A stretch of DNA of 64,000 bases from Neptunicella marina (GCF_014270035.1 NZ_JACNEP010000012.1:47893-111892); one strand, 5' to 3'. Numbered from the stretch's first letter, positions 8,486 to 18,509 are shown. The notes: generated by a model from the sequence alone, not told the origin. Translations and numbers: made by a program.

Positions 8486-10906
8486 CTACGCCGATTTATC
8501 GGGAAAAGCGTAAATGGCCTGTTCTAATTCGGTTATTGCCAAGTCGTATTCGTTACGCCCACCAAAACCATCTTTGACAATTTCCTTAACCGAACCAATG
8601 TCGGTAAAGGGATGCACCTTGATGGTTTGCAGGTTCTCTACTTCCAGCACGCCAGCATCGGCATATTTATCCAGCAGTTTTTCCAGCACGGTCTGGGCTT
8701 TGTCTGTGTATTTGGTGAAATAATTGCGCTTTTTAACGTTATTGGCGCGTTCTTTTCTGGTTAAAGGTGGCTGGTCGAATACAACGTGGCAGATCATATC
8801 AAATGGATCGAGATCCTTCCCGACTTCCTGCTCCAGTGCATCCCAAATAATGCCTTCATTGGCCAGTTCATTGATAATGGTTTGTTTGCGTTCCGACTGG
8901 TTCCATTTACGCACAAATTCATCCAGCGTGGCGAACTGTTTGGTCAGGGTTTTACGGGTGTAATCTTTAAAGGATTCAGTCACCAGTTTGCCGTCGGTGT
9001 CGTAATACTGCACACGCTCGGCGACTTTATGTACCTTTACGCCATTAACATGGTACTTGTAGACCTTTTCTTCATCCTGCCAGTCATCACCGCCGATTTC
9101 ACCATCGGGATAGTTGCTTGAGGTAATTTTATTGTCACCACTCTCTTCCTGATTAGTATCTTCGGCTTCTTTGCTTTCAATAACATCGTTAAAGTCTGAA
9201 TCCGGGTCGTTAATATCCTTGGCCTTAGTCACAATTATTTTTTCTGGAATACCGTCGAAACGTTCATCGGCAAACAGTTCTGTAGCCTTTTTGAAATCCA
9301 AAATGGTAAACCAGAGCTTATTGTATTCCTCGTCGATGCGCGTACCGCGACCAATGATTTGTTTGAACTTGGTCATGGACTGGATAGATTGATCCAGCAC
9401 CACCAGCTTGCAGGTTTTGGCATCCACCCCTGTAGTCAATAACTCTGATGTGGTGGCGATGACCGGATAGGATTTTTTACGATTTAAGAAGTTATCCAGC
9501 TGAGCCTTGCCAACATCATCATCACCGGTGATTTTCATCACGTATTTTTCATTTTTGGCCACCAGCTCCGGATTAAGATTAACCAGTGCACGGCGCATGC
9601 GATCCGCGTGGTCAATGTCGTTGCAAAACACGATGGTTTTGTCCATCGGATTGGTGCGCTTTAAGTAGTTGGTAATGGTTTCAGCCACCAGTTGTGTGCG
9701 CTCGTCAATAACCATGGTGCGATCAAAGTCTTTTTGGTTGTAGATCCTGTCCTCTATTGCATGGCCCCGTTTATCTACCTGACCTTTGGTGGGTCGCCAC
9801 CCCTGTAGGTCGAGATCAATATCTACCCGCACCACTTTATATGGTGCAAGGAAACCATCCTCGATACCTTCTTTTAGGGAGTACATATAGGCGGGCTCAC
9901 CAAAGTAATCGGTGTTGGACACTTCTTCGGTTTCTTTGGGGGTAGCGGTTAAACCTATTTGTGTAGCCGCACTAAAATATTCCAGTATTTCGCGCCAGGC
10001 GCTGTCATCGGCGGCACTACCACGATGACATTCGTCGATGATAATTAGGTCGAAGAACTCTGGATCGACTTGCTTGTAAGCTTTTTGATGTTCTTCCGGG
10101 CCGGTTAGCGCCTGGTATAAGGCCAGATGCACCTCGTAGGCAGGATCGACTTTACGACCAGTAATTTTGGTCATGGCCTGGCCGAAAGGCTGAAAATCAT
10201 TGTTGCGCGTATGATCGACCAATACATTTCTATCGGCTAAGAACAAAATGCGTTTTTTGGCTTTGGCTTTCCATAACCGCCAGATAATCTGAAAGGCGGT
10301 ATAGGTTTTGCCGGTTCCGGTTGCCATTACTAACAGCACCCGATTTTGCCCTTTTGACACTGCCTCGATAGTTTTATTGATAGCCTGCAACTGGTAATAA
10401 CGAGGCGATTTACCGCTGCCGTCGTCATAGTAGTCTTGAGTAATTATGGGGAGTTGTTGATCGGTATAGCCTTTATAGGCGCAGAATTTAGTCCACAACA
10501 CCTGGGGGCTGGGGAAGTCTTCTAAGGTGATTTCGGTTTCGAGCTGACTGGGATTGGTTTTATCGTGAAAAATAAAACCATCACCATTTGAAGCGAATAC
10601 AAAAGGCACGTCTAAGAGATTGGCATAATCCAAACCTTGTTGAATACCCTTCCCTACTTCATGTTTGTTGGCTTTGGCTTCAATGACTGCCAGCGGCATC
10701 GACACCTTGTGGTAAAGCACAATATCAGCCGATTTCACCTTTTTACGCGCTGCCGCCATGCCGCGTACCACTACTTTACCATCGCGAAGTTTTACCTCCT
10801 GACGGATTTGGTACATATCATCCCAACCGGCATCCTTAATGGCAGGCATGATGTATTTGCTGATAATGTCGGCTTCGCTGAGTGCTTTTTTATTGATTGG
10901 AGCCAC
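8486..10906 (-). CDS. hsdR: Type I restriction enzyme endonuclease subunit HsdR
   Basis: An 806-residue translocase-nuclease. The N-terminal PD-(D/E)XK nuclease residues are visible as Asp61 and E76-A-K78 in ADIVLY and VIEAKA. The SF2 helicase part follows, with Walker A ATGTGKT (about 195-201), DECH (291-294), GLTATP and the C-terminal motif QIIGRGTR. A charged C-terminal region probably contacts HsdM. Length and layout fit the EcoEI-like branch of HsdR. The start is GTG at 10906, preceded by AAGGA at suitable spacing. There is no upstream gene on this strand within 220 bases, so the operon promoter should lie in 10907-11131. All key motifs look intact. Confidence 0.96.
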   Translation of the reverse strand: MAPINKKALSEADIISKYIMPAIKDAGWDDMYQIRQEVKLRDGKVVVRGMAAARKKVKSADIVLYHKVSMPLAVIEAKANKHEVGKGIQQGLDYANLLDVPFVFASNGDGFIFHDKTNPSQLETEITLEDFPSPQVLWTKFCAYKGYTDQQLPIITQDYYDDGSGKSPRYYQLQAINKTIEAVSKGQNRVLLVMATGTGKTYTAFQIIWRLWKAKAKKRILFLADRNVLVDHTRNNDFQPFGQAMTKITGRKVDPAYEVHLALYQALTGPEEHQKAYKQVDPEFFDLIIIDECHRGSAADDSAWREILEYFSAATQIGLTATPKETEEVSNTDYFGEPAYMYSLKEGIEDGFLAPYKVVRVDIDLDLQGWRPTKGQVDKRGHAIEDRIYNQKDFDRTMVIDERTQLVAETITNYLKRTNPMDKTIVFCNDIDHADRMRRALVNLNPELVAKNEKYVMKITGDDDVGKAQLDNFLNRKKSYPVIATTSELLTTGVDAKTCKLVVLDQSIQSMTKFKQIIGRGTRIDEEYNKLWFTILDFKKATELFADERFDGIPEKIIVTKAKDINDPDSDFNDVIESKEAEDTNQEESGDNKITSSNYPDGEIGGDDWQDEEKVYKYHVNGVKVHKVAERVQYYDTDGKLVTESFKDYTRKTLTKQFATLDEFVRKWNQSERKQTIINELANEGIIWDALEQEVGKDLDPFDMICHVVFDQPPLTRKERANNVKKRNYFTKYTDKAQTVLEKLLDKYADAGVLEVENLQTIKVHPFTDIGSVKEIVKDGFGGRNEYDLAITELEQAIYAFPDKSA

Positions 10907-11131
10907 AATCAGTTCCTTAATCGTGTTTATTTAGTAATATCGTTACTTACAGCAAGCAGAACACCTATTGTTTTTTATGATTTTACTTTCTTTATGAAGA
11001 ATAACAACGGGTTATATCAAACTACCATCTGTAAGCGAACCAGAATTTGTTAAGTGTTTCTCAAGCAATGTTAGTACTCTACTTATTTTGGTGATTTTAT
11101 AGATAAGTTAGTGTGCGAACATTTTATGTCG

Positions 11132-11404
11132 CTACATGCGACAATGACCTGAAAGACCAATTTGACTGGTTTTTCGCGCAACATCGGGCACTAAACCGGT
11201 GAATTTTTGTCCCGACATGGTCGTGAAGTTCAGGTTGATTTCGGTAAGAAATAGTTCATTAGCACTTATAATTCTGCCTTCAGTATCCAGCGAGACATGT
11301 AACATTTCAGATTTTAGACTGGCAAAAATTTGTTCGTAAGCGGTAAGTTTTTCTTTAGCGATTGCTAATTTTTGCTCTGAGGCTTTATTGCTGAAGTTAT
11401 ACAT
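11132..11404 (-). pseudogene. Truncated PAS chemoreceptor remnant
   Basis: This 90-codon frame encodes a coiled N-terminus (AIAKEKLTAYEQIFASLKSEM), then the start of a PAS domain (HVSLDTEGRIISANELFLTEINL and GLVPDVARKT). The pattern is typical of the N-terminus of soluble PAS-containing methyl-accepting chemotaxis proteins, which are about 400 residues or longer. Homology seems to stop at about residue 80 and the last residues (IGLSGHCRM) look like read-through into foreign DNA. The rest of the receptor is missing. The break falls at the upstream edge of the restriction operon, next to a short inverted repeat GTCGC/GCGAC at 11128-11142. Confidence 0.6.
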
Positions 11405-11573
11405 ATCTTGGAATTCCCTTAATTTAATATAAGTCGTAGCCCTGTGAGGCTTGTACTTACAATGTAGGAAATAAAATATAAATTCACTGAAATTTTTAAC
11501 AATATCAATGCGTTAAATGTACCTTTGTTTATTTTTTAGAGAATTTATATTGAGTAAGGTTTATTTACAAAGC

Positions 11574-11602
11574 TAAAAAGCTCTCCGAAGAGAGCCTTTT
11601 TA
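11574..11602 (-). terminator. Intrinsic terminator of the GH5 gene
   Basis: The complementary stem AGCTCTC/GAGAGCC with a CGAA loop is flanked by A-runs and T-runs on both sides, so it can terminate on either strand. It lies 20 bases past the stop codon of the GH5 gene at 11622. Confidence 0.85.
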
Positions 11603-11621
11603 ATACAGACAATAAATAAAT

Positions 11622-13361
11622 CTAAAGACGGGTAAAGGTTAAATTCACTATAGTTAACGGCGTTTTACCACTGTTAAGCAATCTAATTGTGTTTGTACCT
11701 TCATATAATGAAATATTATTTAGTGTGGCGAATTCTAATCCTTTTGAATCAGTTACTTTTGTTGATGCTGTCTGCTGATTATTGATCAATACCGATATCT
11801 GTCCTTTGGGATCTTCCGCTCGATATTTAATGCTAAGACTGTAACGACCTGCCTGTTGCGCATTTACGGTATATTGCATCCATTCCTGGTGAGTAAAGTC
11901 GTTAACAACCGGCTCTGATGCTAAATAGGTTATGTCGACACCATCATTTCTGTATGTCATGCCCTGGTTCCAGCGTTTACCTCCAGGCCGTGTACTAACG
12001 TTACTGGCCAGTTCATCATAATACCCTACTCCCTGCCCACCTAAATCATAATTTACAGCAGCGATACTGGTTTTATTAGTGATAACATTGTCTTTATAAG
12101 CACGGGCTTTTTTGTTGTGTGGCTGAATTAACATGGCGTCGGCAACATCCGGGTGTTTGATATTATTTTCGTATTTTACATCCTGAGTGAGTTGCATAAG
12201 TGCTTTGTAAGCATGTTCTGAACTGGGCTTTTCGCCGTTATTTAGCAGATAATTAACCACATCCAGATAGCCCTCATTGGCAGGCACCTGCAGAGGGTTA
12301 TTTAACCTGATTTTTTTCAATGGCCAAAATGCCCATCCGATGCCATGGCTTTCGGCCAGACCAATAGCGTCGCTAAACCACTGATTGGAGTTCTCACCGG
12401 ATTCACCCAACCAAACCGGCTTATTATATTTTTCACGCATGGCTAAATGCGTTTGAATGCTATCTGTGGTGGTATCGTTCCAGTATTTGTGGAAACTGAT
12501 GGCCATATTATCATCCCAGTCTGGCGATATTCCCTGATAATTATTCCCCCAGCAGTTCCCTTCAATAATGATCATATGCTGTGTATCTTCACTGCGAATT
12601 GCCCTGGTAATATCTTTTAACAGGCTATCTAAAGGTTTATTACTGGTTTCATTACAACCATGTTTATCATCGACACTCTCAAATCCCCAGTTAGGCTCAT
12701 TAATTATGTCATAGGCAGCAATCATGGGTTCATGTTTATAGCGACGTGCTAATTCTTTCCATAACGCAATGGTTTTATTACGGTTTTCATCGCTTTGCCA
12801 TAAAGATGGCAAGCTTATATCGCGGTCGGAAATATTAATGTCATTGCCCTGCCCGCCCGGGGCCGCGTGCAGATCAAGGATTAAATAAATGTTATTGGCT
12901 TTACTCCAGGCCAGTAACTCATCAACCATATCAAAGCCTTTTGCCAGCCATGTTTGCTCGCCTTTCACCGGCTCCTGTTCGACAGGTAATGTAAATAAAT
13001 TAAAATGCATAGGTAAACGCACTGAGTTGTATCCCCAGTTTGCCATTGCGTCGATATCTCTTTTGGTAATAAAGTTTTTAAGCCAGGCATCATAGAAATT
13101 TTGTGTTTTTTCAGGCCCAATAAGTTCGCTAAAGGCCTGTTTTATTTTGGTTTGTGTACCAATTGGACCAAGCTCCAGCATATAACCTTCCTGAAGCATC
13201 CAGCCACCTAAGCCCATTCCACGTAAAATGAGAGGCTGGTTGTTACCATCAACTATTTGCTGTCCCTCTGCATGCACAAATCCCTGTTCTGCCTTAGCGT
13301 AACTGCTGACAGATAATGCAGTGAAGAAGATTGCAATACTGGTTAACCTGATTTTATTCAT
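11622..13361 (-). CDS. Secreted GH5 glycoside hydrolase with C-terminal CBM6-like domain
   Basis: A 579-residue protein beginning with a Sec signal peptide (MNKIRLTSIAIFFTALSVSS, cleavage after AKA at about 24). The GH5 barrel spans about 25-400. It has the start motif GMGLGGWM, the acid/base Glu222 in INEPNWG and the nucleophile Glu320 in WLGESGE. The C-terminal part (about 440-579), which includes EWMQYTVNAQQAGRYSLSIKY and ends in LTIVNLTFTRL, is typical of CBM6-type carbohydrate-binding modules. It probably cleaves a beta-glucan or similar glycan outside the cytoplasm. Subfamily and substrate cannot be told from sequence. ATG at 13361 was preferred over the frame start at 13421 because it begins the signal peptide and has AGAGG upstream. 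A LacI-type operator lies about 72 bases upstream. Confidence 0.88.
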   Translation of the reverse strand: MNKIRLTSIAIFFTALSVSSYAKAEQGFVHAEGQQIVDGNNQPLILRGMGLGGWMLQEGYMLELGPIGTQTKIKQAFSELIGPEKTQNFYDAWLKNFITKRDIDAMANWGYNSVRLPMHFNLFTLPVEQEPVKGEQTWLAKGFDMVDELLAWSKANNIYLILDLHAAPGGQGNDINISDRDISLPSLWQSDENRNKTIALWKELARRYKHEPMIAAYDIINEPNWGFESVDDKHGCNETSNKPLDSLLKDITRAIRSEDTQHMIIIEGNCWGNNYQGISPDWDDNMAISFHKYWNDTTTDSIQTHLAMREKYNKPVWLGESGENSNQWFSDAIGLAESHGIGWAFWPLKKIRLNNPLQVPANEGYLDVVNYLLNNGEKPSSEHAYKALMQLTQDVKYENNIKHPDVADAMLIQPHNKKARAYKDNVITNKTSIAAVNYDLGGQGVGYYDELASNVSTRPGGKRWNQGMTYRNDGVDITYLASEPVVNDFTHQEWMQYTVNAQQAGRYSLSIKYRAEDPKGQISVLINNQQTASTKVTDSKGLEFATLNNISLYEGTNTIRLLNSGKTPLTIVNLTFTRL

Positions 13362-13432
13362 TAATCTGAACCTCTTAATTGTAATAATTTTATTAATGTA
13401 AGGTTTCAGAAAATAACACACATACCATGAAA

Positions 13433-13446
13433 TGTAAGCGCTTTCA
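13433..13446. promoter_or_regulatory. LacI-family operator-like site
   Basis: TGTAAGCGCTTTCA matches the LacI-family operator pattern TGWAAGCGCTTWCA in 13 of 14 positions, with the central AAGCGCTT perfect. Flanking bases extend the symmetry (TGAAA before, TTTCA after). It lies about 72 bases upstream of the GH5 start and 74 bases from the stop of no other gene in that direction, so it most likely controls the GH5 gene in response to a sugar. No LacI-type regulator gene is in this window. Confidence 0.65.
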
Positions 13447-13513
13447 TGAATATGTATGTATCAAAGGGTTACCTAGGGGGAAATATAGTAGTGAGATGGC
13501 AGGCTAATTAATT

Positions 13514-14872
13514 TTAACCGATTTCGACACGATTACGACCAGACATTTTGGCTTTGTACAATGCATTATCTGCCCGTTTAAATAAGGTATCAGCATCGTC
13601 ATTATGTTCATAACAACTTACCCCAATGCTAACTGTAAATGCAGGCAAATTATCATCACTAATAATGGCGATATGCTGTCGTATGGCTTCCGCTGTGACT
13701 CGTGCAGCCCCAAGGTCTATTTGTCTCAACAAAATGGCAAACTCTTCACCGCCTAAACGATAAATATGATCAGTCGCACGCAATCTGGAACGCAGACGGC
13801 TAACCAACATTCTCAGGACTTCATCGCCCGCATCATGACCATACTTATCATTAATGGTTTTGAAGTGATCGACATCCAGTAATAACAAACTCAGATAACT
13901 GCCTCGGGCAGCCAGTTTAAGTTCCACCTCTATTTGTTCATCCCATTTATGACGATTATAGGCATTGGTTAATTTGTCACGAGTTGCAATCTCTAACAGA
14001 TGCTGTTGAATTTCTTCTCTGTCTGTCAGGTCCTGAGACAGACGTTCCATCATGCGTTTTAGTTCACTTTCAAGTTCGGTTAACTCATCATCCCCCTTTT
14101 GCATGTCTGGCATGACTTCATCAGGTTGCATCGTTTTAATTGAATGATTAAGTATTTGTACCTGGCCTTGCAAACGACCAATACGTTGTCTGAAGGTTTG
14201 AATAATATAAAGAGTAAGATAAATTCCGATTAATAAAGCACTGATACCAAGTACACTATTTACCAGTAAAAAATCCCTTTCATGTTTTTCGGTATAACTG
14301 GCAATTTGCTCTGTGAGGTTTTCAATTGATTTAAGCAACGACTCAATTCTACTATCCAGAACCAGATCCTGTTCATCTACTTTTTGCCATATTTGGAACT
14401 GATCATGCGTGGCATTGATGGCTGTTAAGAAATGTTGCTCGAATAACTGTCGTTGTTGATGTAACTTTTCCACCTCTTTAATAAATGTCCGGTGCTGTTC
14501 ACGGTCTACCCGAATATTACCGTTGTTAAGACCGTGTCGGACAATATCTACTGCATTATCGAGTTGTTGAGATAATTGTTGGTTGAACTGATTAAATTCC
14601 TGAATAAGATTATGTTTATTCGCCTGATTACCTGTTGATTTATCAAGATATTCAACTTTTTCCATTAACAAATGTTGATGCAATTGCAGTATTTCAACTT
14701 CATCCATGACATCCGTTAACGGGATATCTATTTCAGCGACTTCACGCATTTCAGTATCGATTTGCTGTAGTGTATGCACCGAATAGATGATAACCAGGAA
14801 CAAAAAGGATAAAAGTATGGCCGACAGGCCACCAATTTTTCGGGTGAGTGATGGGGAAAACCAGTTAAACAT
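13514..14872 (-). CDS. Membrane-bound diguanylate cyclase (GGEEF)
   Basis: This 452-residue protein has an N-terminal membrane helix (about 13-33), a helical periplasmic sensor region, a second helix near VNSVLGISALLIGIYLTLYI, a coiled linker, and a C-terminal GGEEF domain (motif at about 374-378). The I-site RATD lies five residues before GGEEF, so product inhibition is expected. Conserved DKLTNAYNR, the metal-binding DVDHFKTIND and the C-terminal SIGVSCYE and ALYKAKMSGRNRVE are present. It should make c-di-GMP in response to an unknown periplasmic cue. It is downstream of the TonB receptor gene on the same strand but separated by a strong hairpin, so it may be transcribed alone. Confidence 0.93.
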   Translation of the reverse strand: MFNWFSPSLTRKIGGLSAILLSFLFLVIIYSVHTLQQIDTEMREVAEIDIPLTDVMDEVEILQLHQHLLMEKVEYLDKSTGNQANKHNLIQEFNQFNQQLSQQLDNAVDIVRHGLNNGNIRVDREQHRTFIKEVEKLHQQRQLFEQHFLTAINATHDQFQIWQKVDEQDLVLDSRIESLLKSIENLTEQIASYTEKHERDFLLVNSVLGISALLIGIYLTLYIIQTFRQRIGRLQGQVQILNHSIKTMQPDEVMPDMQKGDDELTELESELKRMMERLSQDLTDREEIQQHLLEIATRDKLTNAYNRHKWDEQIEVELKLAARGSYLSLLLLDVDHFKTINDKYGHDAGDEVLRMLVSRLRSRLRATDHIYRLGGEEFAILLRQIDLGAARVTAEAIRQHIAIISDDNLPAFTVSIGVSCYEHNDDADTLFKRADNALYKAKMSGRNRVEIG

Positions 14873-14933
14873 CAGAACTACATCTATACCTCAAGTAATT
14901 GAAATTCTATCAAATTTTTATCGGTAACAAATT

Positions 14934-14974
14934 TATACAGGCGTAAATTATGCGTAATAATTTACGCCTGTATA
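14934..14974. terminator. 17-bp perfect hairpin between TonB receptor and cyclase
   Basis: The left arm is TATACAGGCGTAAATTA at 14934-14950. Its exact reverse complement lies at 14958-14974 with a 7-base loop. It is 56 bases beyond the stop of the TonB-dependent receptor gene. A T-run is lacking on either side, so the terminator role is inferred from position. A dispersed repeat is the alternative. Confidence 0.55.
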
Positions 14975-15029
14975 AGAGTAGCTATTGGCCTGTACTCTCC
15001 TGCCCTAATATATGTAACAGACCGTTAAA

Positions 15030-17090
15030 TTAAAAATGATATTGCATCGTTAATCTGACGGTTCTGGGTTCCACAGGGTGATAATGCAAATCTTCAACAC
15101 CTTCTACAGCTTCACCAGATAAACGTGAGGCATAATAATAGTCAATATCATGGTCGTTACTATCCAGCAGATTGAGCACTTCCAGGCTTAATGCCCAATC
15201 ATGCCAATGTTTTGCCACACGTAAATTAACAATAGTACCGGGCTCCGCACGCTGTGAATTATCTTCAATCAGTGGACGACTCCCAAAGTAACGCAAACGA
15301 ACCGTTGCCTGCCAGTTATTCGCAAAATTGCTTGTTGCCCCCAGTTGAACGACGTCACGAAGTGCTCCGGGAATATATTTTCCGTCGTCATTCTTGTCGG
15401 TAAACTCGGCTTGTGTATAGGTATACTCAGCATCAAAGGTCCACTGCTGGTTCGGGCGAAAATAACTGGTCACTTCAATGCCCTGGCGACGACTCGGACG
15501 GCTAGCTTCGGTATTACCGGCATCGCCCACAAAAAGCAGCTCTGAATCTAATGTCAGTCGCCAAAACGCAAAAGACGTATTCCATCTGTCCTGCCAGTTG
15601 AAACGATAGCCAATTTCACTGCCATGTGATTTAACCAGCGGATCAACCGGGTCAATATGACTGCCATCATTAGGATCTATTCTCGTTGTGGTACCACGCG
15701 CATCATTGGAATGGAAACCCTGTCCCGCCGCCAGATATATTTCGCTATTGTTGTTAAGTTGATAAGTGGCGCTGCCTTTAATACTCCATAAACCTTCTGA
15801 CGTATTACCGTTGTTAGTACTAAGCGGTATATCATTGATGTTGTTGCTAATTAAACTATCAACCCCAAAGCGGTAATAATCATAACGTACACCTATGTTT
15901 GTGCGCAGATTGTCATTCCAGTCGTCACTTTGCTGAACATAAATGGCAGCACTTTTTTCATCAACGGCATCACTTCTTACTGCTCCCTGCCTGACGGTTT
16001 GGCGGGTTTTATATAATCCCACCTCGTCTATATCATCAAAACGGGTCTCAAACCCAACCGTTGTGCGCGACGCCTTACTAAAATCAACGTGATAGTGGCC
16101 CGCTGCGCCATAGATACGTCGCTTATCCACCTGTTCAAACTGATCACCTTTATCAGTATTATCTAAAAAGTAAGTGAAGTTAGAAAATAAATTAAGATCG
16201 TAATCTATGATGTAGGCAGATAATGCCGCGTTTTTAGCGTCCCAGTTTGCACTAACACTATAACGGCCAGACTCACCACCTAACGTTTTATCAATAGAGC
16301 CTAATTCATCAATTAAACCGCTGTTAGCTGCGCGCTGTGGGATTTGGTCTGCACTATTCCAACTATTGTCGTACCCCATAAAACTGAACGAGAGTTGTCC
16401 GTCTGCTACTTTGCTGGTGTGTTTAATTAATACGTTGGTTTTATTTACATCTTCGTTAATGTCAGTCCATGGACCATCGTAAGTTTGTTTTTCAACGGCA
16501 TACAACAACTCACCATTGGCTATATTTTTAACACTATCAGCAAGCAAAACCCGGGCATAGGCATCTTTACCTAATGTTAATTTTGCAAGGCCACGAGACA
16601 GCTGCTGACGCAAACTAAAAAATGCACTGCCAGCGCCGGAGAAATCGCCGGTTTGAGCATAATACGGCCCTTTTTTGTAGGCCATACTGCTGACCATTTC
16701 CGGGATAAGGAAATTAATATCGGTATAACCCTGTCCATGCCCGTGAGTGCGCATATTTACCGGCATGCCATCCACAAACGTGGCAAAATCAGTACCGTGA
16801 TCCAAATTAAATCCACGTAAAAAATACTGGTTTGCCTTACCGCTACCGCTATGCTGGGTTGCAACCATACCGGGGACCAGCTCGATTAACTCCCCTGCTC
16901 TTAATAAAGGGCGAACACTGATTTCCTGCTCACCCACCCATCCTTCAGAAGCAGAAATTGAAGAACCAATAAGATTAGTGTTATGACCAAGAACGGTGAT
17001 TTTTTCCAGAGTGTCATCGGCAAAAGAGACAGAGTTCTGGCATATCAGGGCAACGGCAAGGCTAATACGAGCGGGATAAATAGATTTCAT
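15030..17090 (-). CDS. TonB-dependent outer membrane receptor
   Basis: A 686-residue protein with a signal peptide (AVALICQNSVSFA), a TonB-box-like segment DDTLEKITVLG, a plug domain (about 50-165) with VRPLLRAGELIELVPGM and FLRGFNLDHGTDFATFVDGMPVNM, and a C-terminal beta-barrel ending in the aromatic VRLTMQYHF. It imports a ligand across the outer membrane using TonB energy. The substrate is not evident. There is no adjacent siderophore, vitamin or polysaccharide gene. Two diguanylate cyclase genes flank it on the same strand. I saw no clear Fur or other operator in the 166 bases upstream. Confidence 0.93.
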   Translation of the reverse strand: MKSIYPARISLAVALICQNSVSFADDTLEKITVLGHNTNLIGSSISASEGWVGEQEISVRPLLRAGELIELVPGMVATQHSGSGKANQYFLRGFNLDHGTDFATFVDGMPVNMRTHGHGQGYTDINFLIPEMVSSMAYKKGPYYAQTGDFSGAGSAFFSLRQQLSRGLAKLTLGKDAYARVLLADSVKNIANGELLYAVEKQTYDGPWTDINEDVNKTNVLIKHTSKVADGQLSFSFMGYDNSWNSADQIPQRAANSGLIDELGSIDKTLGGESGRYSVSANWDAKNAALSAYIIDYDLNLFSNFTYFLDNTDKGDQFEQVDKRRIYGAAGHYHVDFSKASRTTVGFETRFDDIDEVGLYKTRQTVRQGAVRSDAVDEKSAAIYVQQSDDWNDNLRTNIGVRYDYYRFGVDSLISNNINDIPLSTNNGNTSEGLWSIKGSATYQLNNNSEIYLAAGQGFHSNDARGTTTRIDPNDGSHIDPVDPLVKSHGSEIGYRFNWQDRWNTSFAFWRLTLDSELLFVGDAGNTEASRPSRRQGIEVTSYFRPNQQWTFDAEYTYTQAEFTDKNDDGKYIPGALRDVVQLGATSNFANNWQATVRLRYFGSRPLIEDNSQRAEPGTIVNLRVAKHWHDWALSLEVLNLLDSNDHDIDYYYASRLSGEAVEGVEDLHYHPVEPRTVRLTMQYHF

Positions 17091-17256
17091 AAAATACGGC
17101 TTCCTGCATCAAAATATAATTTGATAAATTAATCTGCAAATAAAGATAGGCCGCGGAATTTACTGTTTTTTTACGGTTAAAACCAGCCAATTACTATCAA
17201 TACCGTATTAGATAAGCTGGATTGCATCTGTCTGTTATTGCGTAACATCACTCCTT

Positions 17257-18192
17257 TTAAAGTAGCAATGACAATGTGGGTACAACTTGATTTCGACCAC
17301 TACTTTTAGCCTCATAAAGCGCGATGTCGGCGTTGTTATATAACTGATCGAAATCATACTCCTGCTGACAGGAAGCTGTTCCAATTGAAGTGGTTAACTG
17401 AATACTTTTATTATTGTGAGTAAAAAACTGACCGGCAATGTAACAACGTAGTCTTTGCATAATATCCAAAGACTGCTTCTGGTTTGTATTTGGCAATAAA
17501 ATACCAAATTCCTCTCCCCCCATACGGCCAAAAACATCATACTGACGTAGTGTTGGTTTTACCTTGTCAGCAAACATTTTTAAGACCTTGTCGCCAAAAA
17601 CATGCCCGTATTCATCGTTGACTTGTTTAAAGTAATCAATATCCAGCAAACAGAATGTCACCGGATTATTAAAGCGATTAGCCCGGTTCAGTTCCGTCTT
17701 GGATTGCGCAATGAAACTTCGTCTGTTGGCTATCTGAGTTAACTCATCAATGGATGCCAGATTAGATAACTGGAAGGAATGTTCGTAGAGTGTCATCTCG
17801 CGTTGTTTTTGCTTGGTGATGTTTTTCGCCTGTACCAGCATATCGCCTGAACCAAGCAAAATTTGTTCTGAAATCAGAAACCATCGCCCGTCACTTAGTT
17901 CAATTTCAAACAAACAGTACGCTTTTGAACGCCTTTGCTGATTAACCTTTTTTAGCCAGCTATGTGGGTCAGAATCAGATATTTTGGGCCCCATGCCGTC
18001 TGCGACAGACAATAAAATAATATCATTAAAACCTTTACCAATTAGTTCTGCCTCATCCCGGTACAGGATGTTTGCATACGCTTTATTGCATCCCAACAAA
18101 ATATCCTGCGGCGAATAAATGGCGTAGCCATCTTCACTGGTTCCCAGAAAATCACCAATACGTGACGTTAGTGTGGAAATTGCGGAATCCAT
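17257..18192 (-). CDS. PAS-GGEEF diguanylate cyclase
   Basis: A 311-residue cytosolic protein: an N-terminal PAS-like domain (about 15-125, ending KNITKQK) and a C-terminal GGEEF domain with LASIDELTQIANRRSF, the metal-binding DIDYFKQVND, I-site RQYD, GGEEF at about 225-229 and the closing ALYEAKSSGRNQV. It is an intact paralogue of the truncated cyclase at 1356-2093, with the same PAS fold and near-identical motif spacing (DGYAIY against DGYGLF, and the shared SDGRWFLISEQ-like segment). It produces c-di-GMP under control of a PAS ligand or a partner protein. Confidence 0.92.
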   Translation of the reverse strand: MDSAISTLTSRIGDFLGTSEDGYAIYSPQDILLGCNKAYANILYRDEAELIGKGFNDIILLSVADGMGPKISDSDPHSWLKKVNQQRRSKAYCLFEIELSDGRWFLISEQILLGSGDMLVQAKNITKQKQREMTLYEHSFQLSNLASIDELTQIANRRSFIAQSKTELNRANRFNNPVTFCLLDIDYFKQVNDEYGHVFGDKVLKMFADKVKPTLRQYDVFGRMGGEEFGILLPNTNQKQSLDIMQRLRCYIAGQFFTHNNKSIQLTTSIGTASCQQEYDFDQLYNNADIALYEAKSSGRNQVVPTLSLLL

Positions 18193-18509
18193 ATCAATGC
18201 ACCTTTATATTATTTGCCTTGTTACCGCATGGCATAGAATGAATTACGAAAAGTATAGTAAGCCTTTAAGTATCACGCGATGAAGACATCGTATTCCCCT
18301 GAAATTTCATAGAAATAAGCAGAAAACTGAATAAATAGTGATATTGACTAAAATTGATGTTTCAAAGTGAGTGAATAAAATTAAAAACTTTCTATCCACT
18401 TGTTTTTAAAGGGATAGTTGGTTTGGCACAAGGCATGCAACAGATAAGATATTGAAAATAAAAATGGTTAATTTGACCACTGTTTAAATATATCTTAGGG
18501 AACATTGTT
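18193..18509. other. Divergent intergenic region
   Basis: 317 AT-rich bases separate the cyclase (minus strand) from the RND operon (plus strand), so both promoters should be here. A small hairpin, CGATG-AAGA-CATCG, lies at about 18279-18292. I see no other distinctive structure and no small gene. Confidence 0.5.

Noticed and set aside
10637..11053. 138-codon plus-strand frame across the start of hsdR
   Set aside because: It is antisense to the conserved N-terminal nuclease domain of HsdR and ends in AT-rich noncoding DNA.
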